From the NCBI RefSeq assembly GCF_001949145.1, contig NW_019091699.1, positions 120,089-181,549 of the forward strand: a DNA stretch of 61,461 bases. Direction: 5' to 3'. The translations under genes and the position numbers were made by a program. This document shows positions 25,765 through 43,704 of the stretch, piece after piece. The stretch comes from Acanthaster planci. Taxonomy: Eukaryota; Echinodermata; Asteroidea; Valvatida; Acanthasteridae. Each line of letters starts with the position of its first letter. The first letter of the stretch is position 1. A model generated the notes under the pieces. The model saw only the letters and a list, made by a program, of their open reading frames with translations, was not told where the DNA came from and did not search any database.

Positions 25765-25936
25765 CACGGTCGTTTCACAATAGTGCGCCACTAAGAGTTT
25801 GCAACGCGTTGGCCAATCACCATGCGCAAAATTTGTCGACCCAATGCGTGTTTGGAAAGGGTCGACAAATTTCGCGTGTTATGATTGGCCAACGCGTTGC
25901 AAACTCTTGGTGGTACACTATTGTAAATCGAAGGTA
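25765..25936. mobile_element. MITE family A, copy 1
   Basis: The left arm (TTTCACAATAGTGCGCCACT, then AAGAGTTTGCAACGCGTTGG) is matched by the right arm read in reverse (TACAATAGTGTACCACCAAG, then AGTTTGCAACGCGTTGG). Each arm is about 75 bases, including GTCGACAAATTT, so the element is almost wholly palindromic at 172 bp. A second copy of nearly equal length ends the window at 61286-61460. It lies just upstream of CISD exon 2. Confidence 0.9.
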
Positions 25937-26211
25937 TTCCATGGTGAGCATATTCAGAGAAATCTTCATGCGAAGAAGTTTGGCTTGTTCCCCTGCATAT
26001 CAAAGATCAATCAAAAAAAGAAAGGATCTTTTGGACTAAGAGCAAAATTAGCAGTTACTGTGCACTTTGCACTTGTTGTGTGGGCATGTGTAATGCCTTG
26101 TTTCCCTTTCAACGTAAAGAGATGCAGAGAGCATTGCTAATCAGTCCCCGATGACACACAAGGATAAAGAAACCTTTATCATGAGTCTTCGTAACTAACG
26201 TAAACATCAAG

Positions 26212-26260
26212 GCAGACAGTCGGGTAAGTTGGATCCGGTTAATGTTTGCCGACTGTCTGC
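26212..26260. repeat. Perfect 12-bp hairpin
   Basis: GCAGACAGTCGG and CCGACTGTCTGC pair perfectly around a 25-base loop. It could be a MITE relic or a transcribed hairpin; nothing in the sequence decides. Confidence 0.6.
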
Positions 26261-27050
26261 ATTGAGTTGCCAGAGAAGGCCTATACAAACATGCACACTG
26301 GCATGACAATTGTAGAACGACGTCTCTCTCACTTAGCATTACTTGTTTTGCCTATTTGCTCCTTATGACTAACACATACAGCCCCAATTGTCAACAAAAT
26401 ATATGACCATAAACAAAAATACATCTCACTGGAGTATCAGCCTGGCTTTAAGAGGTGGCACTGCCACCTAAAAAGAGCATATTATGCGACCAATTTCTAC
26501 GCTTCAGAGGATGTTTGGTTGGATTTTCGGGTGAAATGGCATCATGCAGAGTCTCTTCCGCAACTGCCTGCGTCTTGATGTCTTTATGTACTGTCTGTGT
26601 TTGTTACAACCATATGGAAACCAGGCTTTATTTGTCACAAGAGAGGTCCATCCAGACTATTTACGATAAAAGCATGGAGACTGGAGTTGTGATACGCTAC
26701 AAACACACCACACATGAGGCATACATGTACATGTATTTACCTTTTATAGTGTTATAGTGAGGCTCTGCTCACATGCCTCAGAGGGGCGGGGCAAAGTGGC
26801 CATGAAGATGGGTAGGGTTCCCAAGGTGGAAGGGAGAGTTGCACTCCCTCCCCCTTGGCTACTTCACCCTAACTGCTCCATGCTTGTTCTTAACCTAGTG
26901 CTTGGATAATTCCTGAGCTCAATTGCAGAATAGCACACCACCCCGCATGTTCAACCTCATAGCTGCCTTTGAGGTCACACTGTTCACTGCTCTCATGGGG
27001 ATTTTCAACTCCGTACCTACCGCACAGTTCTTGGGGTACCTTGTACCCAT

Positions 27051-27064
27051 GTTACCATGGTAAC
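27051..27064. promoter_or_regulatory. Perfect X-box-like palindrome (RFX-type site)
   Basis: GTTACCATGGTAAC is a perfect 14-base palindrome and matches the RFX X-box consensus GTNRCC-N(0-3)-RGYAAC. The site lies upstream of CISD exon 2 on the side where its promoter is expected. A chance occurrence or a repeat relic is possible. Confidence 0.35.
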
Positions 27065-27479
27065 CATGATTCCAGGGTCTTTTTTTGAGTGGTAGGGTAT
27101 TCATAAGACCTATTCCAACTCCTGAATATGTGGATTGTAAAAAATGTCTCTTTAGCAGGACAAGTTGGTACCCTGGACGTTGGTTGCAGTAAGCCAATTT
27201 CCCGTTCCATCGCCATGTTGATGTTAGCTCCCCTGCGCGAGTAGACCTTAGTGAACACAGCTAGAGGGGAACGAACTATCTACAACAATAACAATCGCAA
27301 GTGTCCATTTGCCAAATGTTACGCAACATTGTTGTCATGAATTTGTTCTCCTTTATTAACATGATTAAGTCTTCTAAGCTTACGCACATCATGACATGAA
27401 ATGTGAAAATGGCTTATGTGGGACCTTAACCCAAACCTTACCTAATGCAGGACCAGTGTTCAAGGGGGCGAAGTTTTCT

Positions 27480-27560
27480 GGTGGTTGGAGCATGGAGGAA
27501 TTTATTCCTCCGTTATAAACCTTTTTATAGCTCCATGGTTGGAGCAAAACGGTCACACCG
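27480..27560. repeat. Foldback relic with GGAGGAATTTATTCCTCC
   Basis: An 18-base perfect palindrome at 27493-27510 is followed by TTATAAACCTTTTTATAG and then CTCCATGGTTGGAGC, which repeats the flank TGGTTGGAGCATGG. This pattern suggests a small MITE. Confidence 0.45.
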
Positions 27561-29242
27561 AGGGGCAAAGGCTAGCCACATCATGCCACTGACATGACTG
27601 ATTTGGAAAGAAATGTCATGACCAGACTTAATCATGTTAATGCGTACATCAAGTATGCGCACACCAACAGTATCCTACCCTTACCAGAAATAGTCATGTT
27701 GTTCCTTGGGTTAAGATGTGCTGATTATTTAGAAAATTCAGGAAACAGGAATTTCGGAACCTTCTCGAGTCCGCGAAATCCTGTGTCGTCAAAGGAGCTC
27801 TAAGTCACGAACCCCAACTCAATTTGATGTTTAGAGCTAGGTCTTAGCCTTTGCTCCGTTGGAAATACGCAGAGACGCGCAAACGATAGACCTAGCCGTA
27901 GCTAGCTCTGGAAGCCCGTTTCGGACACGGTAATGCACATCAAGTATTGTGTAAGTCTGCATCTGACAAGACGTGAGGGCGCCCTTCCAATCAGCCTGTG
28001 CATAGCCTGTGAAGCAACCAAGCGCATTGTTAATGTTCTGTGTTCACCCAAAACTTGTTTCAAAGATAGAAGACGTTTGGGTCGGTAACAGGTTTTCCCA
28101 GCCAATTTCAGCAAAAATTCGCTTACTTTCGTCAACACGTATTGACACTCGCACAGATAAGATCCTACGGTTTGGTTTATTTTGGTTTATTTTTTTTTCC
28201 TATTCTGACATTCAAATTCGTTTTCGAATTTTTTTTAGCTTTGCCGTTCAGTTTTCATTCCGCCATTCTACTTCGTTCATATCCATTTTAAATATCACCA
28301 TCCTTTAGTGTAATCTCTGCTGTCTTTTTCCAGTAGGTGCAGTCAAACTGAAACTCGTCGAAATGTATACGATCTTACACTTGCACGTGATTCCCTTTTT
28401 CGTTTACAGTAAATTCTATTTCGCGATCTGAGTGCCCAATTTAGAAGCATTGGCGAAATACTGTTGGTCTGTTTTTCTGTATGATATCCGTGTTCCATAA
28501 TTTTTTGTTAATTATTGTGAATGATTTTTTTGTATCTGTAGGTTTTTATTTCCATCTACGCCTGTTTCTTGAGTCAATTCAGAGAACTTGTGTTTTGCTC
28601 TTTGTTGCTGATGCTGCGCATTTTGTGTTTCATATCTGACTACGGAGTTATGGACCTTTTCAAAATATATGTAAATGTACATATACAAGTTAAAAGTTCC
28701 CAGAAACAAATTTATCAAACGTATTAAGAAAGAATGCCTGGTCAACTTCCTTCTAAAAGCCCTTTGACGAATATGAAAGAATGTATTTCCAGAAAGAATG
28801 CTCAATAACGAAATAGAAGACCTGTTTTTAATTTTCGAATGCTCGTGTGAAAGATCGTTCTGTTTAAAACGAATTTTAATGGGCCCTGAGTTAAATTGAC
28901 ACTGAATGATTTATTGCTCAAGTAAATATAGGTTTTCCTGGGCCAAACCTTGTGTGGATTCAAATTAAAAAAACGGAAAGTATGAACGTCAAATGTAGGG
29001 TTCACATGACGCGCTGAGTGTGTGCAAACGCAGCGAGTATGAACCAGCCCTATAACTTAAAAGTCCATCATGCACAATTTCGGAACTCCGATCGTTGCAG
29101 TGATAAGCGCTTTCTGGATGTTGTAATAATCTAATTTTCTAAGGAAAAAAAGGTATAATGGTGGGTCTTAAGACAGTTTTTTTTTCAACGTAACTTTGTA
29201 CAAAAATTGTGGTGGCCAAGTTCTAACCAGAAAGTGAGTGTC

Positions 29243-29460
29243 CAGGGGCGGATCCAGGAATTTTTTTTTGTGGGGAGGGGTCATGCCATCAGCGTGAGAT
29301 TTTTATTTAATATTTCCCTTTTTTCCCGACAAGCAGAAATGATGAAATATTATACGTGACATACATTGTTTACAATGGTATTAGTGCACTTACTTCAGTT
29401 GCTTTCTATCATTTTCCCGATTTTACTTTTTTTTAACCCCCCCCGATCCGCACCTGGCAT
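29243..29460. repeat. Foldback repeat with GGGGCGGATCCAGG end
   Basis: CAGGGGCGGATCCAGGAATT at the left is mirrored by CCCCCGATCCGCACCTGGCA at the right. About 220 bp with T- and A-rich inner flanks and no coding sequence. Confidence 0.55.
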
Positions 29461-31006
29461 AGGCCTAGGTAGTAAGAAACAACTGAGTAACGCTTTCCAG
29501 GGCAATAACGCACCAAGGGAAGGCCAGTAAGCAAGTTTTTTGTTCATTTTTGTTCGTGTTATGTTTGATGAATTTATTTCCCTGAACTTCCAATTTATAT
29601 AATGTACGTTTACATATTTTTTTTGGTTCATTGCGCTTTCCTTCGCGCACTGCAGACACCTCAAAATAGACCCTCGCACTGCGAAGGCAGTGAATGCGCA
29701 GCGAATATGAACCGGCCTTGAGGCTCACCTAATATAACCCACGCACGAGCAGGTTTTTGGGTGACCAGCCATCCCATTGCCCCTTGAAGTAGACTCGAAG
29801 TCCAAAGAAAAACACGAAACATTAATTCTTTCATTTCATAAAGACGAGGATATCAGATTTATTTATTTTTATAAATCACAATATACACATCAAAAGCTTC
29901 CCAATATTTAAGAAGAAAACGCATTTAACTTGTATCACAGGCTGTTGTAAGTAACTATCTGGAATTTACACCCACCGTAGTTGCCGGACTTTCTGCATCA
30001 GTCTCGCTGGACGGTAGTCGCCTGAACGGTCAAGTTGTCTCGAGTCGAGTCGACGTGGAGGTCGATTTGTCCGAGCCCATAATTATGGTTATCTGGTGAC
30101 ATCGTGTCTTTATTCGTGGGTTTAATTTCCGCAATTGAAATTACACGTGGTCCCAGCCGCCCAATGTAATGTATAGAGTGTTATCAAATTATGACGAGTA
30201 ACCATGACACCATCCAAGATGACTAGAACAGGTCTCTCTGTTAATGGTTTAAGCAGCGCTTCTAAGTAAACCATCGGGGAACTTCTTTTATTTAACGAAC
30301 TCAACTCTGCCTGGAGCAAAAGTAGGTTATGAACCATCCGCATAAGGCACCAAAATGCCTTCAATTCACATCGTCCCTCAGTGAACTATGGACCTGAAGC
30401 AAATAAATGAATCGTGGACAAAAGGGGTGCAATATCGAAAATATGCAAAAATAACAAAAAAAGGACAAAGCGAAACAAAAAGAAAAACAAAGAAATTTGC
30501 CATTAACGATCCTCGATTGGATGAAAATTAAAAATTTTGTAGTAAAAAGTTTAATCAACTAAAAACCTCAAAGCGTAATTAAGGAAACAGTTTACAGCAT
30601 TAAGGGTGCTGAGTCGAGTAAGTGCATTCTGCAGAACTTTTTCTCAAGTTTAATAAGTTTTCTGAGTCAACAACCTTGTTTTTTTTTCGGCTAGGAAAAT
30701 GAAAAGCATACCGAAATCCAACCCGGGCGAACAGTTTGAACAAAGGCTTCGGGTCCAACTACTCGTTTGAAAATGACAAAATACATCCTTTCTTGTCTGG
30801 TGCCCAGAGTATCTCACATATCTAGAAAATTTATACATATTTGGTTACCAGATTATTGGTAATTGACATCGTACAGGCAATGCAGACGTACGTAAGTACG
30901 CGATTGGGGAAACTCCACTTGATGAGAAGGTTATTTTTTCATTCTCAATCAGGATCCTAATTGCGTAAACTTGTGGAATTTATTGAACCAATTATCACGA
31001 TAGAAA

Positions 31007-38608
<7,602 letters not shown>

Positions 38609-41600
38609 TGAGGACTTGACAGGTCAGGGAGGGTTATTCTCAGGAGTCCACAACTCACAGATTGTAGTTCGAATCGGGATTCAACCTGTTAAATCTTTGG
38701 TTTGATGTTGTTTGCCGACAAACTGGTGAACGTGAAGAGTACCTTAGAAAGTATTAACAAGGGACTAAAAGTGTTCCTCATTGGTCATAATTACTGAAGT
38801 CCAGATCCGAATTTTAGAGCGCTTTTGTGGCTAATTAAACAAATTAGTTTGCTGGAAGTTAATGTTGCCACGGGTCAAAGAGAGCGTTAGGATTATACAA
38901 TTTTCTCATAACTGAAAACATTAAGTAACACGGTCGCTTCCTGGATTAACAGTACTTTGGCTAACTTTAGGGCAGTGCTTGAATGCTTACCTAGCACTGT
39001 TGTGAAGCTTATCCCACTTTGCCTGAAACAGAAGGCAAAGAGGACAACATTTCCAAAGTGTCTTGTGAGATGCACGTAACTTATTACTCTGTATGTAACT
39101 ATGTATGTGTTTGTAGTTCCAATGTCCATTAATTTGTGCGTTGTCTTATTAGAATGTCTCCTTATTATTCCAAGAAGTTGGTGCAGAGCGTAGCTTATTC
39201 TAGAAAGACACGTTTGTGCTTGATGCCATCAAAAGTAGTTCCTCCACTTCATGATCAAAAGCTTTTTCTCACGCACCACAAACAAGTTCTTTGGAGAAAG
39301 ATTTGTTCAGTTGGCACCAGTCATCCATGCACCGCTTGTTGGGCTGTCCGTCAAACACCTCACCCGCACCTGTCACATTTACTTCGTTACTGGCCAAGTT
39401 TGGGTCTGAGGAGTCTGGAATCCCTGAAAACTCTGGTTGAGGACATCTAATGCCTTCTGGCATCATGTGTCTGGTACTAAAATTCCAAAAGAAAGAGGTA
39501 GCTGTGAGATTGTTGAAACAGGGTCTGGGGATAATGAATTTAAGGTGTTTTGAGCACTAGGTGTCATAATCTTTAGCTAGTTATTATTGAGGTGGTTGTG
39601 ATATTGACATCCACACTTAACTTTTGCAATGCCTTAAGCAGTCTAATCAAACTTGGCCAGAGGTATGGTTTAAGTTTGGTTGATGCAGAATTCACTTCAG
39701 GAGAAATCTTGTCCCACGTCTGTGAATGAAAACATTAGCGCCAACCTTATTCACTGCCAACAAGTGAGGGAATTTGTGGTAAATAATCGATCGTGTAGTT
39801 TGCTCCAACCCCACAGAAATATAGCCCCCAAAATTGATCGTGGAGACTGTCCACCAGCTTGAGGAAAGCAGCAAATATGTCATGAAATTTAGAACCCAAA
39901 GAAAAAAAACAACAACAGGTTTTTATGCTCAGTTTCTTAGTTCAAATCAACTTGTCCAATGCAACATCCATCGAGGGGGAAACAGCCGTTCCTTAAATCT
40001 GTGATGCTTTTCTTATATCGTACAGTCGCAATAGCGCTTTATACTTCTTAGAAAAACATGAAGTAAATTTCGTGGCGTCAGAAATTTCACTTTGATTTTG
40101 TATGATTCCAGTAAAACGAGTAAATTAAAGCCTCAACGTGATTCTCACGCGAGCCGTATATTTTGCGAAGCTTGACGTGCACAATTACAACGAAACGCAT
40201 AACTGAGCGGTTGTCGTTTATACATGTAACTACCTGGAAAAAAATTCCAAGTAAGTTGTTAATGAACACGAAGTCCATAGCTGAAGTTGCTACAGAATTG
40301 ACTGACAAAATGACAGCCCGATATGGATGTCAAAGAGTGGGCTGTGGCCAACCCGAAGGAATTCCCTGGACCCGCCAGTCCCATTAATTCATTAGTCCTG
40401 TAGTTCGTAAATTATACAACAACCGAGACGGCACAGTTACAGAGGTCGAACGAAAATGTTATTTCAAAAGGGCTTTTTGAACATTATGCTATTCAATCGT
40501 GATCTTGATTCATATGCATTTTCTGATGTCAAATGTTAAGCGTATTAGTTAACTCCGTATGTGTTGTAACAAAAATATCTACGACAAGTTAACAGTTTCC
40601 TTAAAAAAATTCACTTGATTTGGTTAATTTTCAAAACGAATTGTATTTACTGATTAGAAATAATTGTCTTTTGGGGATTTTTTATATTACAGTTACGAAA
40701 GTAATGTTTTCCGCATTCTTTAACCCTGTAATTTGTGCTCGCATAATTAAAAAATGTGCACGTGTGTATTCCGTATTGCAAATTGTGCTAGCATTCTTGA
40801 TACAACGAGAATTTCGTCATTTGGCTGGAACATTAACGAACATGTGTTCTTTCGTTGAATATAAACACGAAATTAGCTTACATTTACTCTGTCAGGCTTC
40901 GGCCAGGCTGACTCGTTGAAAACTCGAGAGAAAAATAAACGCACCAGTACTAACTACTACGGCTTAGTAACATCTGAGGGGAATCCTAAATTGTTCACAG
41001 TGTAATTCGCTGTTCATAAACTTCTCGTATGTTTTATTTCGAATGTTTATTTGTGTATAATGTAATAAACTTTTGCCAACATGGAAAAACCGATCCTTTC
41101 AAGTGTATTTGTGGCGATTTTTTTAGAGCAAAAATAGATGTATCGGGAGTCTGTATTGATAGCGGATGTAAACACGAAGGGTAGTCCACCCGGCTGTCGC
41201 GATATAGCAGTCACGGTGTTGGAAGTGAAAGGAGAAGTGGTTATATATAGGTGGCGTATAATTCCCGTATATGTCCAGGTTTCAAAAGAGAAAGCATCGT
41301 TTTGCTGGTGGGGTTGTTTTGCAAAGACCAACACAGAAGATGGATACCGCACGATATTATGTTCATGTAGATGTTGCTTTGCGCAAACAGGATGTACAAC
41401 TGCGTCTGTGAACCATGTTTAAAGAGCATCTCTAAAGGAAACATGTTTTCTCTCTTTTTATCTGTTCAAATAAATATAGAAGCATCCAAATCGAACGCAG
41501 TGTCATTTGTCTTCAGAACTCAACTGTAACAAACTAAAAAGGATTTTTATTTGGTTCGTGCCAAGATGCAAATTCTGAATGTAGATTGCGTCATTCGGAG

Positions 41601-41631
41601 AAAACGAGGGGAGCCCTCGCCCTATATTCGG
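38609..41631. other. Downstream flank of UBE2D, gene-free
   Basis: It includes the UBE2D 3' UTR; an ATTAAA at about 38834 is a possible polyadenylation signal. No other exon is supported. Confidence 0.35.
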
Positions 41632-41747
41632 AGTGGATAAACCCTCGTGCATGCCAAACAGGCTACGAACAGTAGCTACGTGCATATAGTGGATAATCTG
41701 TGCAAACCATTGTTTGGCAAATTGGCATGCACAGAGGTCTATCCACT
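41632..41747. mobile_element. Short inverted-repeat element
   Basis: AGTGGATAAACCCTCGTGCA at the left matches the reverse complement of the right end (AGTGGATAGACCTCTGTGCA), both followed by TGCCAA. Arms are about 26 bases in 116 bp. Confidence 0.6.
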
Positions 41748-42513
41748 GGGCCTACGAACACAGGGCGATGGTTTGTCCCGTTTAGGTTAAATTAAAAATT
41801 GTACTAGAAATCGCTACTCAGTTAGTGACACCACCCAATGGTTTTACCATCTATTTCCTGCGTCCTTGTTTTTGCTTTTACAATGTATTTTCATAATTTT
41901 GAATAGGCTTCAATCGGCGTCCCAATTGTGCTCGGAAATTATCATCCAGCCCGTTACTTCCGCCACTCCACTGCGCTATTGCAAACACATGCTTAGGGAA
42001 ATAGGGTTGTGCGTCGAACCTTGTCAGCTAAAACTCGAAATTTCTGTGGAGACCTTGCTCAACAGCACGGGCTAGCAGTGATAAAGACAAGTGTTTAAAT
42101 TTTCTCAAAATACGTATTTTATGCACACGAAGTGATATCTTCTGAGATTTCAGTAGAACTGTTCAACATTCCATTTTGCCCCTGGATGGAGGACATTGTC
42201 ATGCAAAATGTTGCCGCGCTTTTCAAAATCACCCAAGCAAGGCGTGAGGCCCAACACACGAAGGGCCGGTGATTTCAACAGTGGGCCTACCACCGAACTG
42301 GACATGTCTACGTTCAGGTAGTGTCCACTCAGTCCCGTCACCACTGACAGGTTGCATTTTTCTATCACAATCATAACAAGTTGACGAACCAAAGACAAAA
42401 TCAAAAATATCTGATATTGCTGTTGAAAGGGCTACAAACCGAGGTAAGATAATTCGTATCGAGAGGCCACACGTGACATCTCAGATGGACATGCCGGTAT
42501 CTCATATGTTGTG
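41748..42513. other. Gene-free region upstream of the synaptotagmin
   Basis: No supported exon; short frames only. Confidence 0.35.
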
Positions 42514-42750
42514 GTTTCAAATTGGGGTAGACGGAAAAGGACGACACGTAGAACGATGTGCGTCAAATGCAGATCCTTTTTATTTATACTGTATTCTATA
42601 AATAAAAATAACACCAAAGTAGAGGAGACAAGACATGGGAAGCTGAAAATCGAATCGCAGAAGAGTTGATAGAATAGAGTACATGTATATGGATATGACG
42701 CACGTCGTTCTACGTGTCGTGGTTTTTTGTCTAGTACCAAAATTGGAAAA
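42514..42750. mobile_element. MITE with ACGACACGTAGAACGA arms
   Basis: ACGACACGTAGAACGATGTG then CGTCA at the left pairs with TGACGCACGTCGTTCTACGT then GTCGT at the right. The match extends outward more weakly to TTTCAAATTGG / CCAATTTTGG-type flanks. About 237 bp and no coding capacity. Confidence 0.75.
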
Positions 42751-43704
42751 CTCTAACGTACAGAAAATGCAATACTGGGTCAATTCGATTTGTTTGGTTA
42801 AATCTACACATAGCCTACGGTAGTTGGTGTTAGGAAGAACATTTATAGTAGGAACAAAGTCAGAAAAAAGTCTGATGCGAAATAATGTCTTATGCCGGGA
42901 AACCGTATAAAAATCGTGTCAAGTTAGGCCTACCCCATCACGCTGAATTTAGAAGCATATCGTCTTAAAGGTTACCAAACCAACCTGTGCGATTTATTGG
43001 TCAATATGTTCAGGTTGGTCATTTGAAGAAGTCAGAATTTTCGTTGTGCAAACTGGTACCTTGGTCGACACATCCGTATTTGGTTTGCAGAGGGGTGCAT
43101 TTTGAAACATCGAACAAAGGGGAATTCGCACCTGTATATTGTCCGAAATAACAGAAAAATAGGAAAGGCCACTGGGGCCTTTACACATTGTACAAGGGAA
43201 ACGGAAAAAGTGTATTATAATGTCATTGAATTATGCTCTCTGTTACACACTGTGGCCCGACTTTACTTAAATCCGGGTGCAAAAGAAGTGAGCAATAACG
43301 AAATGTGGATTTCTTGGTGTCACAAGAAAGAAGACATGAAACAGATCATTATTTACCATTCACTAAAATAATTTGTCACATTCAAGAAGCAGATTGCGTA
43401 ATCTTTGTTCCCCTTTTTTAAAGATATACTGTAGAATAATCTAAGATATACAGACCTTCCCGGCTTGGCATGAGTAACCTTTAAATCGGTTATGTCTTAT
43501 GTTTTTTAAAGTAAGAATGAGAGAAGATGATTATTTTCTCATTTTTTTTCGGACCTTGTCCGGTTCGCGTTAAAGGTTGTCAAAATGACTGTTATACAGT
43601 GTACTTAAACAAAAACATTCCTTTAATGTCGATTATAATTACAAAAGACCTGCATAAACTGTGCATGTTTTTCTCTTATTTTCAAACTAGATACCCGAGG
43701 AACG
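42751..43704. other. Upstream flank of the synaptotagmin gene
   Basis: A pyrimidine-rich tract ending in tttcaaactag lies just before the coding start, so this region is probably the intron that follows a 5' UTR exon. No promoter element was recognised. An 89-codon frame at 43102-43371 has no family signal. Confidence 0.35.

Larger units (their letters stand above)
25937..31006. other. Interval between the divergently oriented CISD and UBE2D genes
   Basis: The unidentified first exon of CISD and the UBE2D promoter must lie here or in the adjoining flank. I see no TATA box that decides either start. The interval contains a hairpin (26212-26260), an X-box palindrome (27051-27064), a foldback relic (27480-27560) and a repeat around 29243-29460 starting GGGGCGGATCCAGGAATTTT. 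Confidence 0.4.

Noticed and set aside
27052-27258. Candidate first exon of CISD on the minus strand
   Set aside because: It has ATG codons but no plausible phase-1 donor and no similarity to CISD N-termini.
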